Notes: generated by a model from the sequence alone, not told the origin. A stretch of 64,000 bases of DNA from Levilinea saccharolytica (GCF_001306035.1 NZ_LGCM01000042.1:1-64000); one strand, 5' to 3'. Shown: positions 53,720 to 61,730, numbered from the stretch's first letter. Translations and numbers: made by a program.

Positions 53720-54328
53720 TCAATCCAGGGGATGTTTGGAGATATGGAAGACGCACGCCTCGGCGCCGGTGCCCTTGCAGGCGGTCTCTTCCACATGGTA
53801 CACCTTGCCGCTGGCCCAATTGAGATACTCTTGCAGCAGCCCTACCGCGAACTGACACACCGGCTCCTGGCTTTCTGACGGGTGGCACCACCAGCAGCCG
53901 CGCTGCGTCCACACCCAGGCGTCAGGGGTTTCCGTAAAATCCAGCGGACTGCTGCCCACCTGCGACAACACGCCTGTGATCGCCTCCAGGCCGGCCTGAA
54001 TGCGCACCGGCGCTGGCTGCAGGCGAAATTCCGTCTGGGTTAAATGCAGTTCCTCGCCAAAATGGTCTAAGAAGGGACGAAAAGCCGCCCGCCCAGAGCG
54101 CAGCAGCACCCCCCGCCCGCCGCGGCGGCCGTACAAATCTTCCAAAGCGCGCCGCAGCGCGCGCAAATCGGTGCCTTTCAAGGCAGCCGCCGGGTCAGAG
54201 AGATGGCTCAGGTTTGCCAGGTTTAAGACCGCCACCAGCCCAACCCGCCCCACAATCTCCTGCACTCCGTCCAGCACCATCCGTCCAACTGGCTGTAAAC
54301 AACCCGATGTGCAGGCATCTCGGCTCAT
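53720..54328 (-). CDS. V4R (4-vinyl reductase) domain protein
   Basis: The 202-residue protein has the V4R small-molecule or heme-binding fold. The tail carries its typical signature: WWCHPSESQEPVCQFAVGLL near 145, YLNWASGKVYHVEETACKGTG near 170 and the ending EACVFHI. The cysteines at about 147, 156, 182 and 189 are positioned like those of the family. The N-terminal half is helical. V4R domains are found in bacteriochlorophyll and signalling proteins. ATG overlaps the hydrolase stop. Confidence 0.82.
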   Translation of the reverse strand: MSRDACTSGCLQPVGRMVLDGVQEIVGRVGLVAVLNLANLSHLSDPAAALKGTDLRALRRALEDLYGRRGGRGVLLRSGRAAFRPFLDHFGEELHLTQTEFRLQPAPVRIQAGLEAITGVLSQVGSSPLDFTETPDAWVWTQRGCWWCHPSESQEPVCQFAVGLLQEYLNWASGKVYHVEETACKGTGAEACVFHISKHPLD

Positions 54329-55122
54329 AGCGTGTTCACCGGGGTATCTAAAAAGTCCTTCAGTTTGGTGCGGCAGGACTCAGGTTCATCCATCATAATG
54401 AAATGACCAGCCTTCTTGAAGCGCTCAATGCGCGCGTAGGGAACCCCCGCCTGCAGCGCCATCCACTGCTTGGGGCTGACGATGTTGTCGCGGTCCCCAA
54501 ACATGCCCATCACCGGGATGCGCAGCCGTTTGAGGTCGGGGCGCAGATCGGTGCGGCGCAGCGAGGCGATACTGAGCAGGAAGGATTCCAACGAAGTCCT
54601 CGAAAGATCGCGGTCCATCATCTCTGGGAAATTGGGCGCGCTGCAAATGTACGGAGAGGCAAAGCGCATGGCCAGCCGGAAGGCCGGGAAAAAGGTGAAG
54701 AGCAGAAAAGCAATTGGCCGGCGCCCCGCCAGCTTCAGCGGGAAGGCCAGCGAGGACCCCACAATCGGCGAGCCGATGATGGTCACCTTCTGCACGCGGT
54801 TGGGATGCTGCAAGGCCACCGACAGGCTCACCGTGCCGCCCATGCTGTGCCCCACCAACGGCGCAGACAGAATTCCCATCTGCTCCATAAATTGATCCAC
54901 CAGGCTGACAAAGTCTTTCACGCGGTAAGTGCTGCGCTTGTTGTCCGATTCGCCAAACCCCCAAAAATCCAGCGCATAGGTGCGGTAGTACTGACCCAGG
55001 TAGGTCATGGTTTCATGCCACAACGACCAGGAACCCAGCCATCCGTGCAGCAGGATGACGGGGCGCCCCCGTCCAAATACTTCGTAATGCAGAATGCCTT
55101 GATCTGTCGTTATGGATGACAC
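54325..55122 (-). CDS. Alpha/beta hydrolase
   Basis: The 265 residues form a classical alpha/beta hydrolase: ILLHGWLGSWSLWHETMTYL near 23, LDFWGFGESDNK near 51, the nucleophile elbow PLVGHSMGGTVSLS near 88 with catalytic Ser, PVMGMFGDRDNIVSPKQW near 205 with Asp, and GHFIMMDEPESCRTKLKDFL near 238 with His. It is coupled at both ends in the GTPase operon (21 bases after the GTPase stop; 4-base overlap with V4R). Substrate unknown. GTG start. Confidence 0.88.
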   Translation of the reverse strand: MSSITTDQGILHYEVFGRGRPVILLHGWLGSWSLWHETMTYLGQYYRTYALDFWGFGESDNKRSTYRVKDFVSLVDQFMEQMGILSAPLVGHSMGGTVSLSVALQHPNRVQKVTIIGSPIVGSSLAFPLKLAGRRPIAFLLFTFFPAFRLAMRFASPYICSAPNFPEMMDRDLSRTSLESFLLSIASLRRTDLRPDLKRLRIPVMGMFGDRDNIVSPKQWMALQAGVPYARIERFKKAGHFIMMDEPESCRTKLKDFLDTPVNTL

Positions 55123-55143
55123 TCAGTCACCATCCCCTCAACC

Positions 55144-55683
55144 TCAGGCTCCCCCCGCGTCCATTTCCGCCAGGATCGAATAGAGCAGCTCCAACAGAAC
55201 CTTCTTGACCGATTCTTTGTCGGTGGCCACGCAGGGCAAGAATTTGACCTTGGAATCCAGACGCAGCGCCACGCGCATATCATCCACTTCCCAGGCGTCT
55301 TTGCAATCCTGCTTGTTAGCCGCCACCACATAGGGGGTGGGCGCATAGGCGCGGAAGGTCTCCAAAATGCTGCGGGCTTCGCGGAAGGTTTCGGGGCGGG
55401 TGCTGTCCACCATCACGATGAACCCCAACATCCCTTCCGAAAGGATCTCCCACATAAAATCGAAGCGCTTCTGCCCCGGCGTGCCAAACAGGTACAGCAC
55501 CAGGTCGTCATCCACCGTGATGCGGCCGAAGTCCATCGCAACAGTGGTCGAATCTTTAATTTTTTCCGCCTCAGCCGTAATCTTGCGCTCTGTGGAAACC
55601 ACATCAATTTCACTGACACAGCGAATAAATTCTGTCTTACCAGAACTAAAGGGGCCAGTGACCACGATTTTTACCGTTTGCAT
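55144..55683 (-). CDS. MglA/COG2229-like small GTPase
   Basis: The 179-residue protein is a Ras-like GTPase of the bacterial MglA/COG2229 group. The P-loop GPFSSGKTEFIR is near residue 10, G3 reads LYLFGTPGQKRF near 65 with Gly in place of the usual Asp, and G4 ANKQD near 119; a G5-like CVATDKESVKK follows near 150. Such GTPases act as polarity or signalling switches with roadblock or DUF4388 partners. It lies between the DUF4388 and hydrolase genes at 27 and 21 bases. Confidence 0.88.
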   Translation of the reverse strand: MQTVKIVVTGPFSSGKTEFIRCVSEIDVVSTERKITAEAEKIKDSTTVAMDFGRITVDDDLVLYLFGTPGQKRFDFMWEILSEGMLGFIVMVDSTRPETFREARSILETFRAYAPTPYVVAANKQDCKDAWEVDDMRVALRLDSKVKFLPCVATDKESVKKVLLELLYSILAEMDAGGA

Positions 55684-55710
55684 GGGCAGAATCCTTCTGA
55701 AGCGGGTAAT

Positions 55711-56526
55711 TTACATCGAACGAATACGGGTAATCAAACGGTTGACCAGCGACTTTTGCTCTTCGCGGTCCTGGGTGGGGAACATGCGCCCCGAAATGGT
55801 CACGCTGGGCGCACCCACGCGCACCACCTCGACCAGACCAGCCTGCAGCAGGCTGTACACCACCCGGCGGATTTCCAAATCGTTCAGTTTTGAGGCTTTC
55901 GCAATCTGGCGCATACTGTTTTGCGGGTTCACATACTGCACCACCCGCCACTCTTCTACGCTCAGGTTCACGTTGCGAATGTTGGTCCCCGGCCGATCGG
56001 TGAACTTCAAGGCCATGTCCAGACTGGGGATTTCTTCCTGAAGCTGTTCCCACTCGCGCATCTGGCGCGAGCCTTCAATGATCAAATTTTCCAGGTCAAT
56101 GCGCAGGGCAATTTTGTCGTCCGGCGGGCGCGCGTCCTGCTCAAAATGAAAGATGCCTTCCACCCAGGTGAACAGACGGCGCAGCACACTGATGAAATAC
56201 TGCTGCAGGCTGGCGATGATATCTTCCTGGGTCACATAGCCCGCGTTGATCAGCAGAATGCCCAGCTCCTTATCGGTCATGCGCGCCGCACGCTCTTTGA
56301 GCAGCTTGTACTGGCTGACCGAAATCTTGCTGTTGCGCTGCAAAATGGCCGCCAGGCTGCTGTCCTCATGCGCAAGCTGCGCAAAGGCCAGTTTGCCGTC
56401 GCGAAAATTAATCTGAGCCACTTCGCCTGGGCCTTCAACCACCAGGTTGCCGGTTTTCTTGGCTAAATTGACAAGATTCAAAAGCTGGGTGATGGTAAAA
56501 TCGCGCAGATTGCCTTTAAGCGCCAT
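55711..56526 (-). CDS. DUF4388 (PATAN) domain protein
   Basis: The N-terminal ~100 residues match DUF4388/PATAN (MALKGNLRDFTITQLLNLVN, NLVVEGPGEVAQINFRDGKL), a signalling domain common near two-component and GTPase genes. Residues about 110-180 resemble a helical insert (QYFISVLRRLFTWVEGIFHF) and 190-240 a winged-helix-like part (PQNSMRQIAKASKLNDLEIR). The 271-residue protein heads the operon. A good TTGACT/TATAAT promoter is upstream. Confidence 0.85.
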   Translation of the reverse strand: MALKGNLRDFTITQLLNLVNLAKKTGNLVVEGPGEVAQINFRDGKLAFAQLAHEDSSLAAILQRNSKISVSQYKLLKERAARMTDKELGILLINAGYVTQEDIIASLQQYFISVLRRLFTWVEGIFHFEQDARPPDDKIALRIDLENLIIEGSRQMREWEQLQEEIPSLDMALKFTDRPGTNIRNVNLSVEEWRVVQYVNPQNSMRQIAKASKLNDLEIRRVVYSLLQAGLVEVVRVGAPSVTISGRMFPTQDREEQKSLVNRLITRIRSM

Positions 56527-56563
56527 AGCCGCCTCTGGAGTGGACGAGATACAACTATGGCAG

Positions 56564-56592
56564 ATTATACCCGACCCCTGGGGTCAAGTCAA
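56564..56592 (-). promoter_or_regulatory. Promoter of the DUF4388-GTPase operon
   Basis: On the minus strand TTGACT (56592-56587), 17-base spacer, TATAAT (56569-56564), near consensus. Transcription should start near 56557, 31 bases before ATG 56526. The AT-rich divergent region (56593-56640) holds the palindrome ATTAGCTAAT, a possible operator. Confidence 0.8.
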
Positions 56593-56691
56593 TTAATCTG
56601 ACTTATCAATTAGCTAATCGGTTAGTTTTTTTCCACTTTTCAACCGACAAAGTTGCAAGAAGTGAGATCAGCCCCTCCGCAGACGCATTGG

Positions 56692-56697
56692 TATAAT
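56692..56697 (+). promoter_or_regulatory. -10 box of the helicase-associated-domain gene
   Basis: TATAAT lies 9 bases before ATG 56707, with no clear Shine-Dalgarno and only weak -35 candidates. This geometry suggests a leaderless transcript. Confidence 0.6.
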
Positions 56698-56706
56698 CAA
56701 TACGGT

Positions 56707-58332
56707 ATGCCAGACCTGGAACACGCCCTGCAAGGGCACGACTTAGGCTTTCTGAAAATGGTGGCGCAGGGCTGGGGCATCGAGTTAGAAGCCCCCGATG
56801 CGCCCACCGCTTTGCCGCGCCTGATGCGCGCCATGCTCGACCGCTCCGCCATCCGCGAGGTGATCGAGACTCTGCCACCCGAGGCCTACCGCGCCCTCTA
56901 CGCCCTGCTGGAATCCGAAGGTTCGCAGCCCTGGGCGCTCTTCACCCGCCGCTTTGGCGAGCTGCGCATCATGGGCGCCGGCCGCCGCGACCGTGAACGG
57001 CCCGATCTGAACCCCCAATCCCCCACCGAGATTCTCTGGTACCGCGGGTTGGTGGCCAAAGGCTTCTTCAACCGCCCGCCCGAACCCCAAGAATACGCCT
57101 ACATCCCCGACGACCTGCTGGAGCTGCTGCCCCGCCTGACCCCCAAGGAAAGCCCCCCGCTGGGCCGCCCTGCCTCGCCGGGCGAAAGCGCCTTCGCCCG
57201 CCCCGCCAAAGATAAAATCCTGGACGACGCCACCACCTTTTTGGCCGCGCGGCGCAGGGGCCAAAAATACAGCGACCGCCCCGACCGCGTCTCCGCGGCC
57301 TTTCTTCAGGCGCTGCTCAACACCGCCGGCCTGTTGGATGCGCACGGCCAGCCCCTGCCGGAGCCCACTCGCGCCTTCCTGGAAGCCGGCCGCGGCGAAG
57401 CGCTGGCCATGCTGGTGCGGGCCTGGATGCAAAGCGACACCCTCAATGAACTGCGCCTGACGCCGGGGTTGGTGTTTGAAGGCGAATGGCAGAACCACCC
57501 CCGCCAGACCCGCCAGACCCTGCTCAACCTGCTCAGCCGCCTGCCGCAGGGTACCTGGTGGTCGCTGCCGGCCTTCATCAGCGCCGTGCGCGAACAACAT
57601 CCCGATTTCCAGCGCCCCGCCGGGGATTACGACTCGTGGTTTGTGCGCCTGAACAACAGCAGCGAATATCTGCGCGGCTTTGCCTCGTGGGAAAAGGTGG
57701 ACGGGGCCATGCTGCGCCATTTCATCCACGCCGTCCTGCATTGGTTGGGCATGGTAGATCTGGCGGCCGCCAACGCCCACGAGATCAACACCGCTTTTCG
57801 CCCCTCTCCCTGGGCCGCGGCCCTGTGGCACGGACAGCCGCCGGAAGGGCTTCCCGCTGAGAACCAGCCCCTCATCGTCAGCAAGGACGGCCAGGTGGTG
57901 ATTCAGGCCCTCACCCCGCGGGCCGCTCGCTACCAGGTGGCGCGCTTCTGCACCCTGGAAGATGAAAAAGCCGATCGGTACATCTACCGCCTGACCCCTG
58001 AATCCCTCCAGCAAGCCCAAAGCCAGGGCCTGCGCGTGACGCATGTGCTCAGCGTGCTCAAACGCCACAGCGCCGCGCCGCTGCCGCCCAGTCTGATCGA
58101 AGCCCTGGAGCGCTGGGAAAAGCTGGGCGTGCAGGCCTCCCTCAGCCGCCCCACCCTGCTCACCGTGGGCGCGCCGGAGATCCTCACCGCCCTGCGCAGC
58201 ACGCGCGCCGCCCGCCACCTGGGGCCGGCCCTCAGCCCCACCGTGGTGGTGGTCAAACCTGGGGGCGAGTCCGCTGTGCGCGCTGCCCTGACCGAAATTG
58301 GCTATCTAGCCGATGCTCATTTGGATGTATAA
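56707..58332 (+). CDS. Helicase-associated (XPB/Ssl2-type) domain protein without helicase motor
   Basis: The 541-residue protein has an N-terminal half that looks like repeated winged helices (LPRLMRAMLDRSAIREVIET; LLNLLSRLPQGTWWSLPAFI) and a C-terminal part from about 395 resembling the XPB/Ssl2 helicase-associated domain (PLIVSKDGQVVIQALTP, KADRYIYRLTPESLQQAQSQ). No Walker motifs or helicase boxes are present. The role is unknown. ATG 56707 is favoured over upstream codons. The 3' 560 bases are repeated inverted at the window end. Confidence 0.75.
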   Translation: MPDLEHALQGHDLGFLKMVAQGWGIELEAPDAPTALPRLMRAMLDRSAIREVIETLPPEAYRALYALLESEGSQPWALFTRRFGELRIMGAGRRDRERPDLNPQSPTEILWYRGLVAKGFFNRPPEPQEYAYIPDDLLELLPRLTPKESPPLGRPASPGESAFARPAKDKILDDATTFLAARRRGQKYSDRPDRVSAAFLQALLNTAGLLDAHGQPLPEPTRAFLEAGRGEALAMLVRAWMQSDTLNELRLTPGLVFEGEWQNHPRQTRQTLLNLLSRLPQGTWWSLPAFISAVREQHPDFQRPAGDYDSWFVRLNNSSEYLRGFASWEKVDGAMLRHFIHAVLHWLGMVDLAAANAHEINTAFRPSPWAAALWHGQPPEGLPAENQPLIVSKDGQVVIQALTPRAARYQVARFCTLEDEKADRYIYRLTPESLQQAQSQGLRVTHVLSVLKRHSAAPLPPSLIEALERWEKLGVQASLSRPTLLTVGAPEILTALRSTRAARHLGPALSPTVVVVKPGGESAVRAALTEIGYLADAHLDV

Positions 58333-58393
58333 TTTTTTTAGGCGCGGGCCTCGCCCTGCGCATTCCCAACCCATTCCCCCGGAGTAGCCCCAC

Positions 58394-59578
58394 ATGTCCG
58401 AAAGACTTACCTGGATCCACCAAGAGCTGGACAGCCTGAAAGAGGCCGGCCTCTATAACCGCATCCGCACGCTGGGTTCGCCGCAAGGCGCCTGGCTGAT
58501 GGTGGACGGCAAACGTGTTCTCAACTTCTGCTCCAACAACTATCTGGGACTGGCCAACGAACCCGTTCTGGTCAAGACCGCCCAGGAATACACCCAAAAA
58601 TTCGGCGTCGGCCCGGCTGCCGTGCGCTCCATCGCCGGTACCATGGACATTCACCTGGAACTGGAACGCCGCCTGGCCGCCTTTAAGGGCGTTGAGGCCG
58701 CCATCACCTTCCAATCCGGCTTCACCGCCAATCTGGCCACCCTGCCCGCCCTGGTGGGCAAGGAAGACGTCATCTTCTCCGACGAGCTGAACCACGCCAG
58801 CATCATTGACGGCAGCCGCCTGTCGGGCGCGCGCATCGCGCGCTACGGCCACGCCGACCCCGCCTCGCTGGAAAAGGTCATTCAGGAAAACGCCGGCAGC
58901 TACCGCCGCGGGCTGATCGTGACCGACGGCGTGTTCAGCATGGACGGCGATATTGCCCCGCTGGATAAAATCTATGAGATCGCCGAAAAGTACGATATCC
59001 TCCTGATGGTGGATGACGCCCACGGCGAAGGTGTGTTGGGCACCGGCGGGCGCGGCATTGTGGATCATTTCCACCTGCACGGCAAAGTGGACGTAGAAGT
59101 CGGCACGCTCTCGAAGGCCTTTGGCGTGGTGGGCGGCGTGGTGGCCGGCAGCGCGGTGATTGTGGAATGGCTGCGCCAGCGCGGGCGGCCTTTCCTGTTC
59201 TCCTCGGCTGTCACCCCCGCCGATGTGGGCGCCTGCATCGCCGCGGTGGACATCCTCGAATCCTCCACCGAACGCGTGGACCGGCTGTGGGCCAACGCGC
59301 GCTACTTTAAAGAAGAAATGAAGAAACTGGGCTTCGACACGGGCGTTTCCACCACCCCCATCACCCCGGTGATGTTGGGCGAGGCCCCCCTCGCCCAGCA
59401 GTTCAGCCGCGAGCTGTTTGAGGAAGGCGTCTTTGCCATGTCCATCGGCTTCCCCACCGTACCGCGCGGCAAGGCGCGCATCCGCGTGATGATCTCCGCG
59501 GCGCACCAAAAAGAGGATCTGGATCAGGGCCTGGCGGCTTTCGCCAAGGTAGGCCGCAAGCTGGGCGTCATCGCCTAG
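58394..59578 (+). CDS. kbl: Glycine C-acetyltransferase (2-amino-3-ketobutyrate CoA ligase)
   Basis: This PLP enzyme interconverts glycine plus acetyl-CoA with 2-amino-3-ketobutyrate in threonine breakdown. The 394 residues show the alpha-oxoamine synthase family pattern: [14 protein letters not shown] near 46, SVRSIAG-like [20 protein letters not shown] near 77, [15 protein letters not shown] near 203, the PLP lysine in [20 protein letters not shown] near 240. GGAG lies 8 bases upstream. No threonine dehydrogenase (tdh) gene is adjacent. A second copy, identical in protein, is at 62195-63379. Confidence 0.92.
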   Translation: MSERLTWIHQELDSLKEAGLYNRIRTLGSPQGAWLMVDGKRVLNFCSNNYLGLANEPVLVKTAQEYTQKFGVGPAAVRSIAGTMDIHLELERRLAAFKGVEAAITFQSGFTANLATLPALVGKEDVIFSDELNHASIIDGSRLSGARIARYGHADPASLEKVIQENAGSYRRGLIVTDGVFSMDGDIAPLDKIYEIAEKYDILLMVDDAHGEGVLGTGGRGIVDHFHLHGKVDVEVGTLSKAFGVVGGVVAGSAVIVEWLRQRGRPFLFSSAVTPADVGACIAAVDILESSTERVDRLWANARYFKEEMKKLGFDTGVSTTPITPVMLGEAPLAQQFSRELFEEGVFAMSIGFPTVPRGKARIRVMISAAHQKEDLDQGLAAFAKVGRKLGVIA

Positions 59579-59604
59579 GTTCGCTGTTCATTCTGCTGTT
59601 GTAG

Positions 59605-59637
59605 ACGAGCCGCCTCTCACCGGGGCGGCTCGTTTTA
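59605..59637 (+). terminator. Terminator after kbl
   Basis: ACGAGCCGCC (59605-59614) pairs perfectly with GGCGGCTCGT (59624-59633), followed by TTTT. It starts 27 bases after the kbl stop. Confidence 0.88.
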
Positions 59638-59650
59638 GGGGGCCGCACGT

Positions 59651-59681
59651 CATTGCGAGCCGCGCAGCGGCGAAGCAATCT
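59651..59681. repeat. Dispersed GC-rich intergenic repeat (REP-like)
   Basis: The unit attgcgag...cgaagcaatct with an inner stem GCCGCGCAGCGGC-like recurs in variant form at 61731-61770 and inverted at 62092-62122. Such units resemble REP-type extragenic palindromes. The arm boundary of the large inverted duplication falls just beyond this element. Confidence 0.6.
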
Positions 59682-59704
59682 GCACGCCGATTGGCCGCGG
59701 TAGG

Positions 59705-60643
59705 GTGGGTGCAGCTTCTTCGCCCGTGCCCACCCCCGAACCAGCTCCCGTAGCGGCAGCCCGCCGCCTGTTGGCCAGCCAGCGCCGCGTCCAGCCGGAG
59801 CAGATCCGCGTGATCTCGGCCCAGGCGGTGGATTGGCCCAACTCCTGCCTGGGGGTGGAATGGCCGGATCTGGCCTGCGCCGAGGTGATCACCCCCGGCT
59901 GGCGGGTGATTTTAGAGCTGGAGGGGCAGCAGTACACCTACCACACCGATGCGGCCGGCGCTCAAGTGGTTTTGGCCAGCGCGCCCCCGCCCCAAATCGG
60001 CGCGGTGCGCATGAACTGGCGCGAGGCCGGCAGTCAGCCCTGCTCCCAGGCGCAGATTGGGGCTGACGGGGTGGCTTTTGGGGCTTGCGGCGGGGTGCTG
60101 ATGGGAGCGGCTTTTGCCCACCCGCAGCGCGCGGCGGAGCTGGCCCATTTCTATCAAACCTACGCCCCCTTCGAAGTGGATTCAGGGGTGATCCAGTTTG
60201 CCTTTTTGGGCGGCGGCACGCAGACGGCCTCGGCGGTGGAACAGCGCGCCTTGGCAGAATGGGTGCGGGGCACCATCTGGGAGCTGCAAGCCGGGCCGGA
60301 AGACCCCTTTGGGCTCGCCCTGGAATGGCGGCGGCAGGGCGGCATCGCCGGTTTTTGCGACCATCTGCGCGTGTACCTGAGCGGCATCGCCTACGCGGAT
60401 TCCTGCAGCACGGGGACGGTGGAACCCGCGGGCAGCTATTTCCTGACCCTGGACGAACTCAAGCAGCTCTATCAATGGGTGGATCAATACGCACCCGTGG
60501 AACGGGAAATTTCCGATTCGGCCACGGCCGACAGTATGCAGATTCAGCTGAAATTCCTGGGCAGCGGCACGCAAAGCGCCGATGCATCGGATGAGGACGA
60601 CTGGCTCAACTTTGCCCAGCACCTGTACGGCTTGATGCCGTAA
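59705..60643 (+). pseudogene. Secreted/lipoprotein-like protein missing its 5' end
   Basis: From 59723 the frame encodes PVPTPEPAPV, a spacer typical after a lipoprotein anchor, then about 290 residues in two similar halves: FLGGGTQTASAVEQRALAEW near 180 and KFLGSGTQSADASDEDDWLN near 286. The GTG at 59705 and the first six codons come from the inverted-repeat arm, so the real signal peptide is absent. A matching signal-peptide start is found on the minus strand at 61167-61117. No function recognised. Probably broken, in nature or by assembly. Confidence 0.65.
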
Positions 60644-60688
60644 GCCAATCGGAACCGCCAGCAAGGGGTCAAGACGGCGGCTTGGGTC

Positions 60689-60694
60689 TATAAT
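60689..60694 (+). promoter_or_regulatory. -10 box upstream of the truncated membrane protein gene
   Basis: TATAAT ends 6 bases before ATG 60701, with no Shine-Dalgarno; the transcript would begin at or next to the start codon. Confidence 0.6.
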
Positions 60695-60700
60695 GAACCC

Positions 60701-61273
60701 ATGCATACCCTGCGCAAATCACCGCTGCTGGCCGCCCTGGGCTTCCTGTGGGTCTTGGGCATCCTGGGCCTCTATTACGTTTCGCATAAACCTTTCACCC
60801 CCGAACTGGCTGTGCAAGTGGTCAGCCGGGCCTGGGAGCTGGCGGCCGTGGGCCTGCTGACGGCCCTGGCGGGCGGGCTGGGCTGGCGCCTGGCCCCGCG
60901 GCTGCCGCTGCCCCCCCTGGCCGCCCTCTCCCTGCAGGCGGCCCTGGGCTTTGGACTGCTGGCTTTGGGCGTGCTGGCCGTGGGGCAGATCCCCGGGGTG
61001 CTGCGCTGGGCGCTGTGGGCGGCTCTGCCGGTGGGCGGCTGGCTGCTGCGCCGCGACCTGCGCGCCTGGCTGGCACAGGCCGCGGGGGTGAAGGCCCTGT
61101 GGCGGCGCAGTGACGGCTGCAGCAGGGCCGTCAGGGCAAGGGTGCGCAGGGTTCGAGAAAGGGTCATGCTTGAGGCTCCTATGAACAACCAAGGGAATTG
61201 TACCCTTTTTCCGACGCGGGGCGGATGGGAAACGTTCCCACGGCGAGGAATTTTTTCAAGGTTAGAGGGTTGA
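60701..61273 (+). pseudogene. N-terminal fragment of a polytopic membrane protein
   Basis: Residues 1-125 are a plausible membrane protein start: a helix near 8-27, the loop FTPELAVQVVSRAWELAA, then three helices. After about residue 139 (base ~61117) the frame turns into an Arg-rich sequence that is simply the antisense of a signal-peptide-coding stretch on the other strand. The natural C-terminus is missing, so the gene is likely cut at a rearrangement junction. Family unknown; the opening resembles large glycosyltransferase-like membrane proteins. Confidence 0.6.
61117..61167 (-). pseudogene. Orphan signal-peptide start, 5' fragment of a secreted protein gene
   Basis: The minus strand has AGGAG, 8 bases, then ATG at 61167 encoding MTLSRTLRTLALTALL, a convincing signal peptide start, before the sequence passes into antisense of the membrane protein at about 61117. 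It is a good candidate for the missing front of the gene at 59723-60643; about 10-15 residues including any lipobox cysteine would be absent from both parts. Confidence 0.55.
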
Positions 61274-61298
61274 CGATTTCCGCGAAGGATGCTATACT
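61270..61298 (+). promoter_or_regulatory. tRNA operon promoter
   Basis: TTGACG (61270-61275), 17-base spacer, TATACT (61293-61298): near consensus, 28 bases before the first tRNA. Confidence 0.82.
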
Positions 61299-61326
61299 TT
61301 GGCCTGTAAGTAATTCAATAGGTTTT

Positions 61327-61399
61327 GCGGGCGTGGTTCAGTTGGTAGAATGTCTCCTTGCCAAGGAGAAGGTCGTGGGTTCGAGTCCCATCGCCCGCT
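61327..61399 (+). tRNA. tRNA-Gly (anticodon GCC)
   Basis: A complete cloverleaf of 73 bases: acceptor GCGGGCG/CGCCCGC, D-arm with GTTCAGTTGGTAGAA, anticodon loop CTTGCCAAG giving GCC, T-loop GGTTCGAGTCC, discriminator T as in bacterial glycine tRNAs. No encoded CCA. Confidence 0.97.
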
Positions 61400-61441
61400 C
61401 TCTTATTTACAAGCAACGATGAGTTGCTTGTAATTTTCCCA

Positions 61442-61512
61442 GGCGACGTGGCCAAGTGGCAAGGCAAGGGTCTGCAAAACCCTGATCACGGGTTCAAATC
61501 CCGTCGTCGCCT
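61442..61512 (+). tRNA. tRNA-Cys (anticodon GCA)
   Basis: A complete 71-base cloverleaf: acceptor GGCGACG/CGTCGCC, D-loop AAGTGGCAAGGC, anticodon loop TCTGCAAAA giving GCA, T-loop GGTTCAAATCC, discriminator T typical of cysteine tRNA. No encoded CCA. It follows tRNA-Gly by 42 bases on the same transcript. Confidence 0.97.
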
Positions 61513-61538
61513 CAGCAGGGTCGCCACAAAAGAGATAA

Positions 61539-61587
61539 GATCACGGGTTCACCATCGAGGTGCTTGCAAATCCCGTCGTCGCCTCAG
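61539..61587 (+). repeat. Partial duplicate of the tRNA-Cys 3' half
   Basis: GATCACGGGTT (61539-61549) and CAAATCCCGTCGTCGCCTCAGC in two parts (61567 onward) repeat the 3' end of tRNA-Cys, interrupted by a 17-base insertion at 61550-61566. The 22-base end matches the tRNA exactly, including 4 bases beyond it. It looks like a remnant attachment site or tandem-duplication scar. Confidence 0.7.
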
Positions 61588-61600
61588 CGTCAGACCAAAA

Positions 61601-61625
61601 ACGGGCCAGGAAGGCTCGTTTTTTT
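61601..61625 (+). terminator. Terminator of the tRNA operon
   Basis: ACGGGCC (61601-61607) and GGCTCGT (61613-61619) form a stem with one G-U pair, followed by seven T. Confidence 0.85.
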
Positions 61626-61633
61626 GATTCACG

Positions 61634-61667
61634 TTTTACCGCCAAGGCGCGAAGAACGCCAAGAAAG
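61634..61667. repeat. Intergenic direct repeat, copy 1
   Basis: A 34-base unit starting TTTTACCGCCAAGGCGCGAA recurs at 61831-61864 with one difference. A related inverted unit lies at 61794-61823. Such sequences are dispersed intergenic repeats; no open frame is involved. Confidence 0.75.
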
Positions 61668-61693
61668 CGAATAAACGAACCCCTGGCGTTCTG

Positions 61694-61718
61694 GTGCGTT
61701 CGATGAAGCTGAACGCAC
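61694..61718. repeat. Small palindromic element
   Basis: GTGCGTTC (61694-61701) and GAACGCAC (61711-61718) form an 8-bp stem with loop GATGAAGCT. A variant, gtgcgttcgaagaagctgcac, marks the inner edge of the right duplication arm at 62044-62064. Confidence 0.6.
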
Positions 61719-61730
61719 CTGTCCGGGTTT

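Larger units (their letters stand above)
57773..59722 (+). repeat. Left arm of a large inverted duplication
   Basis: Every base I compared here matches the reverse complement of 62051-64000, with coordinates summing to 121773 and no indel. The arm covers the end of the helicase-associated gene, all of kbl and the downstream terminator and repeat. Identity ends abruptly at 59722; the other end lies beyond the window, so 1,950 bp is a minimum. Confidence 0.95.
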
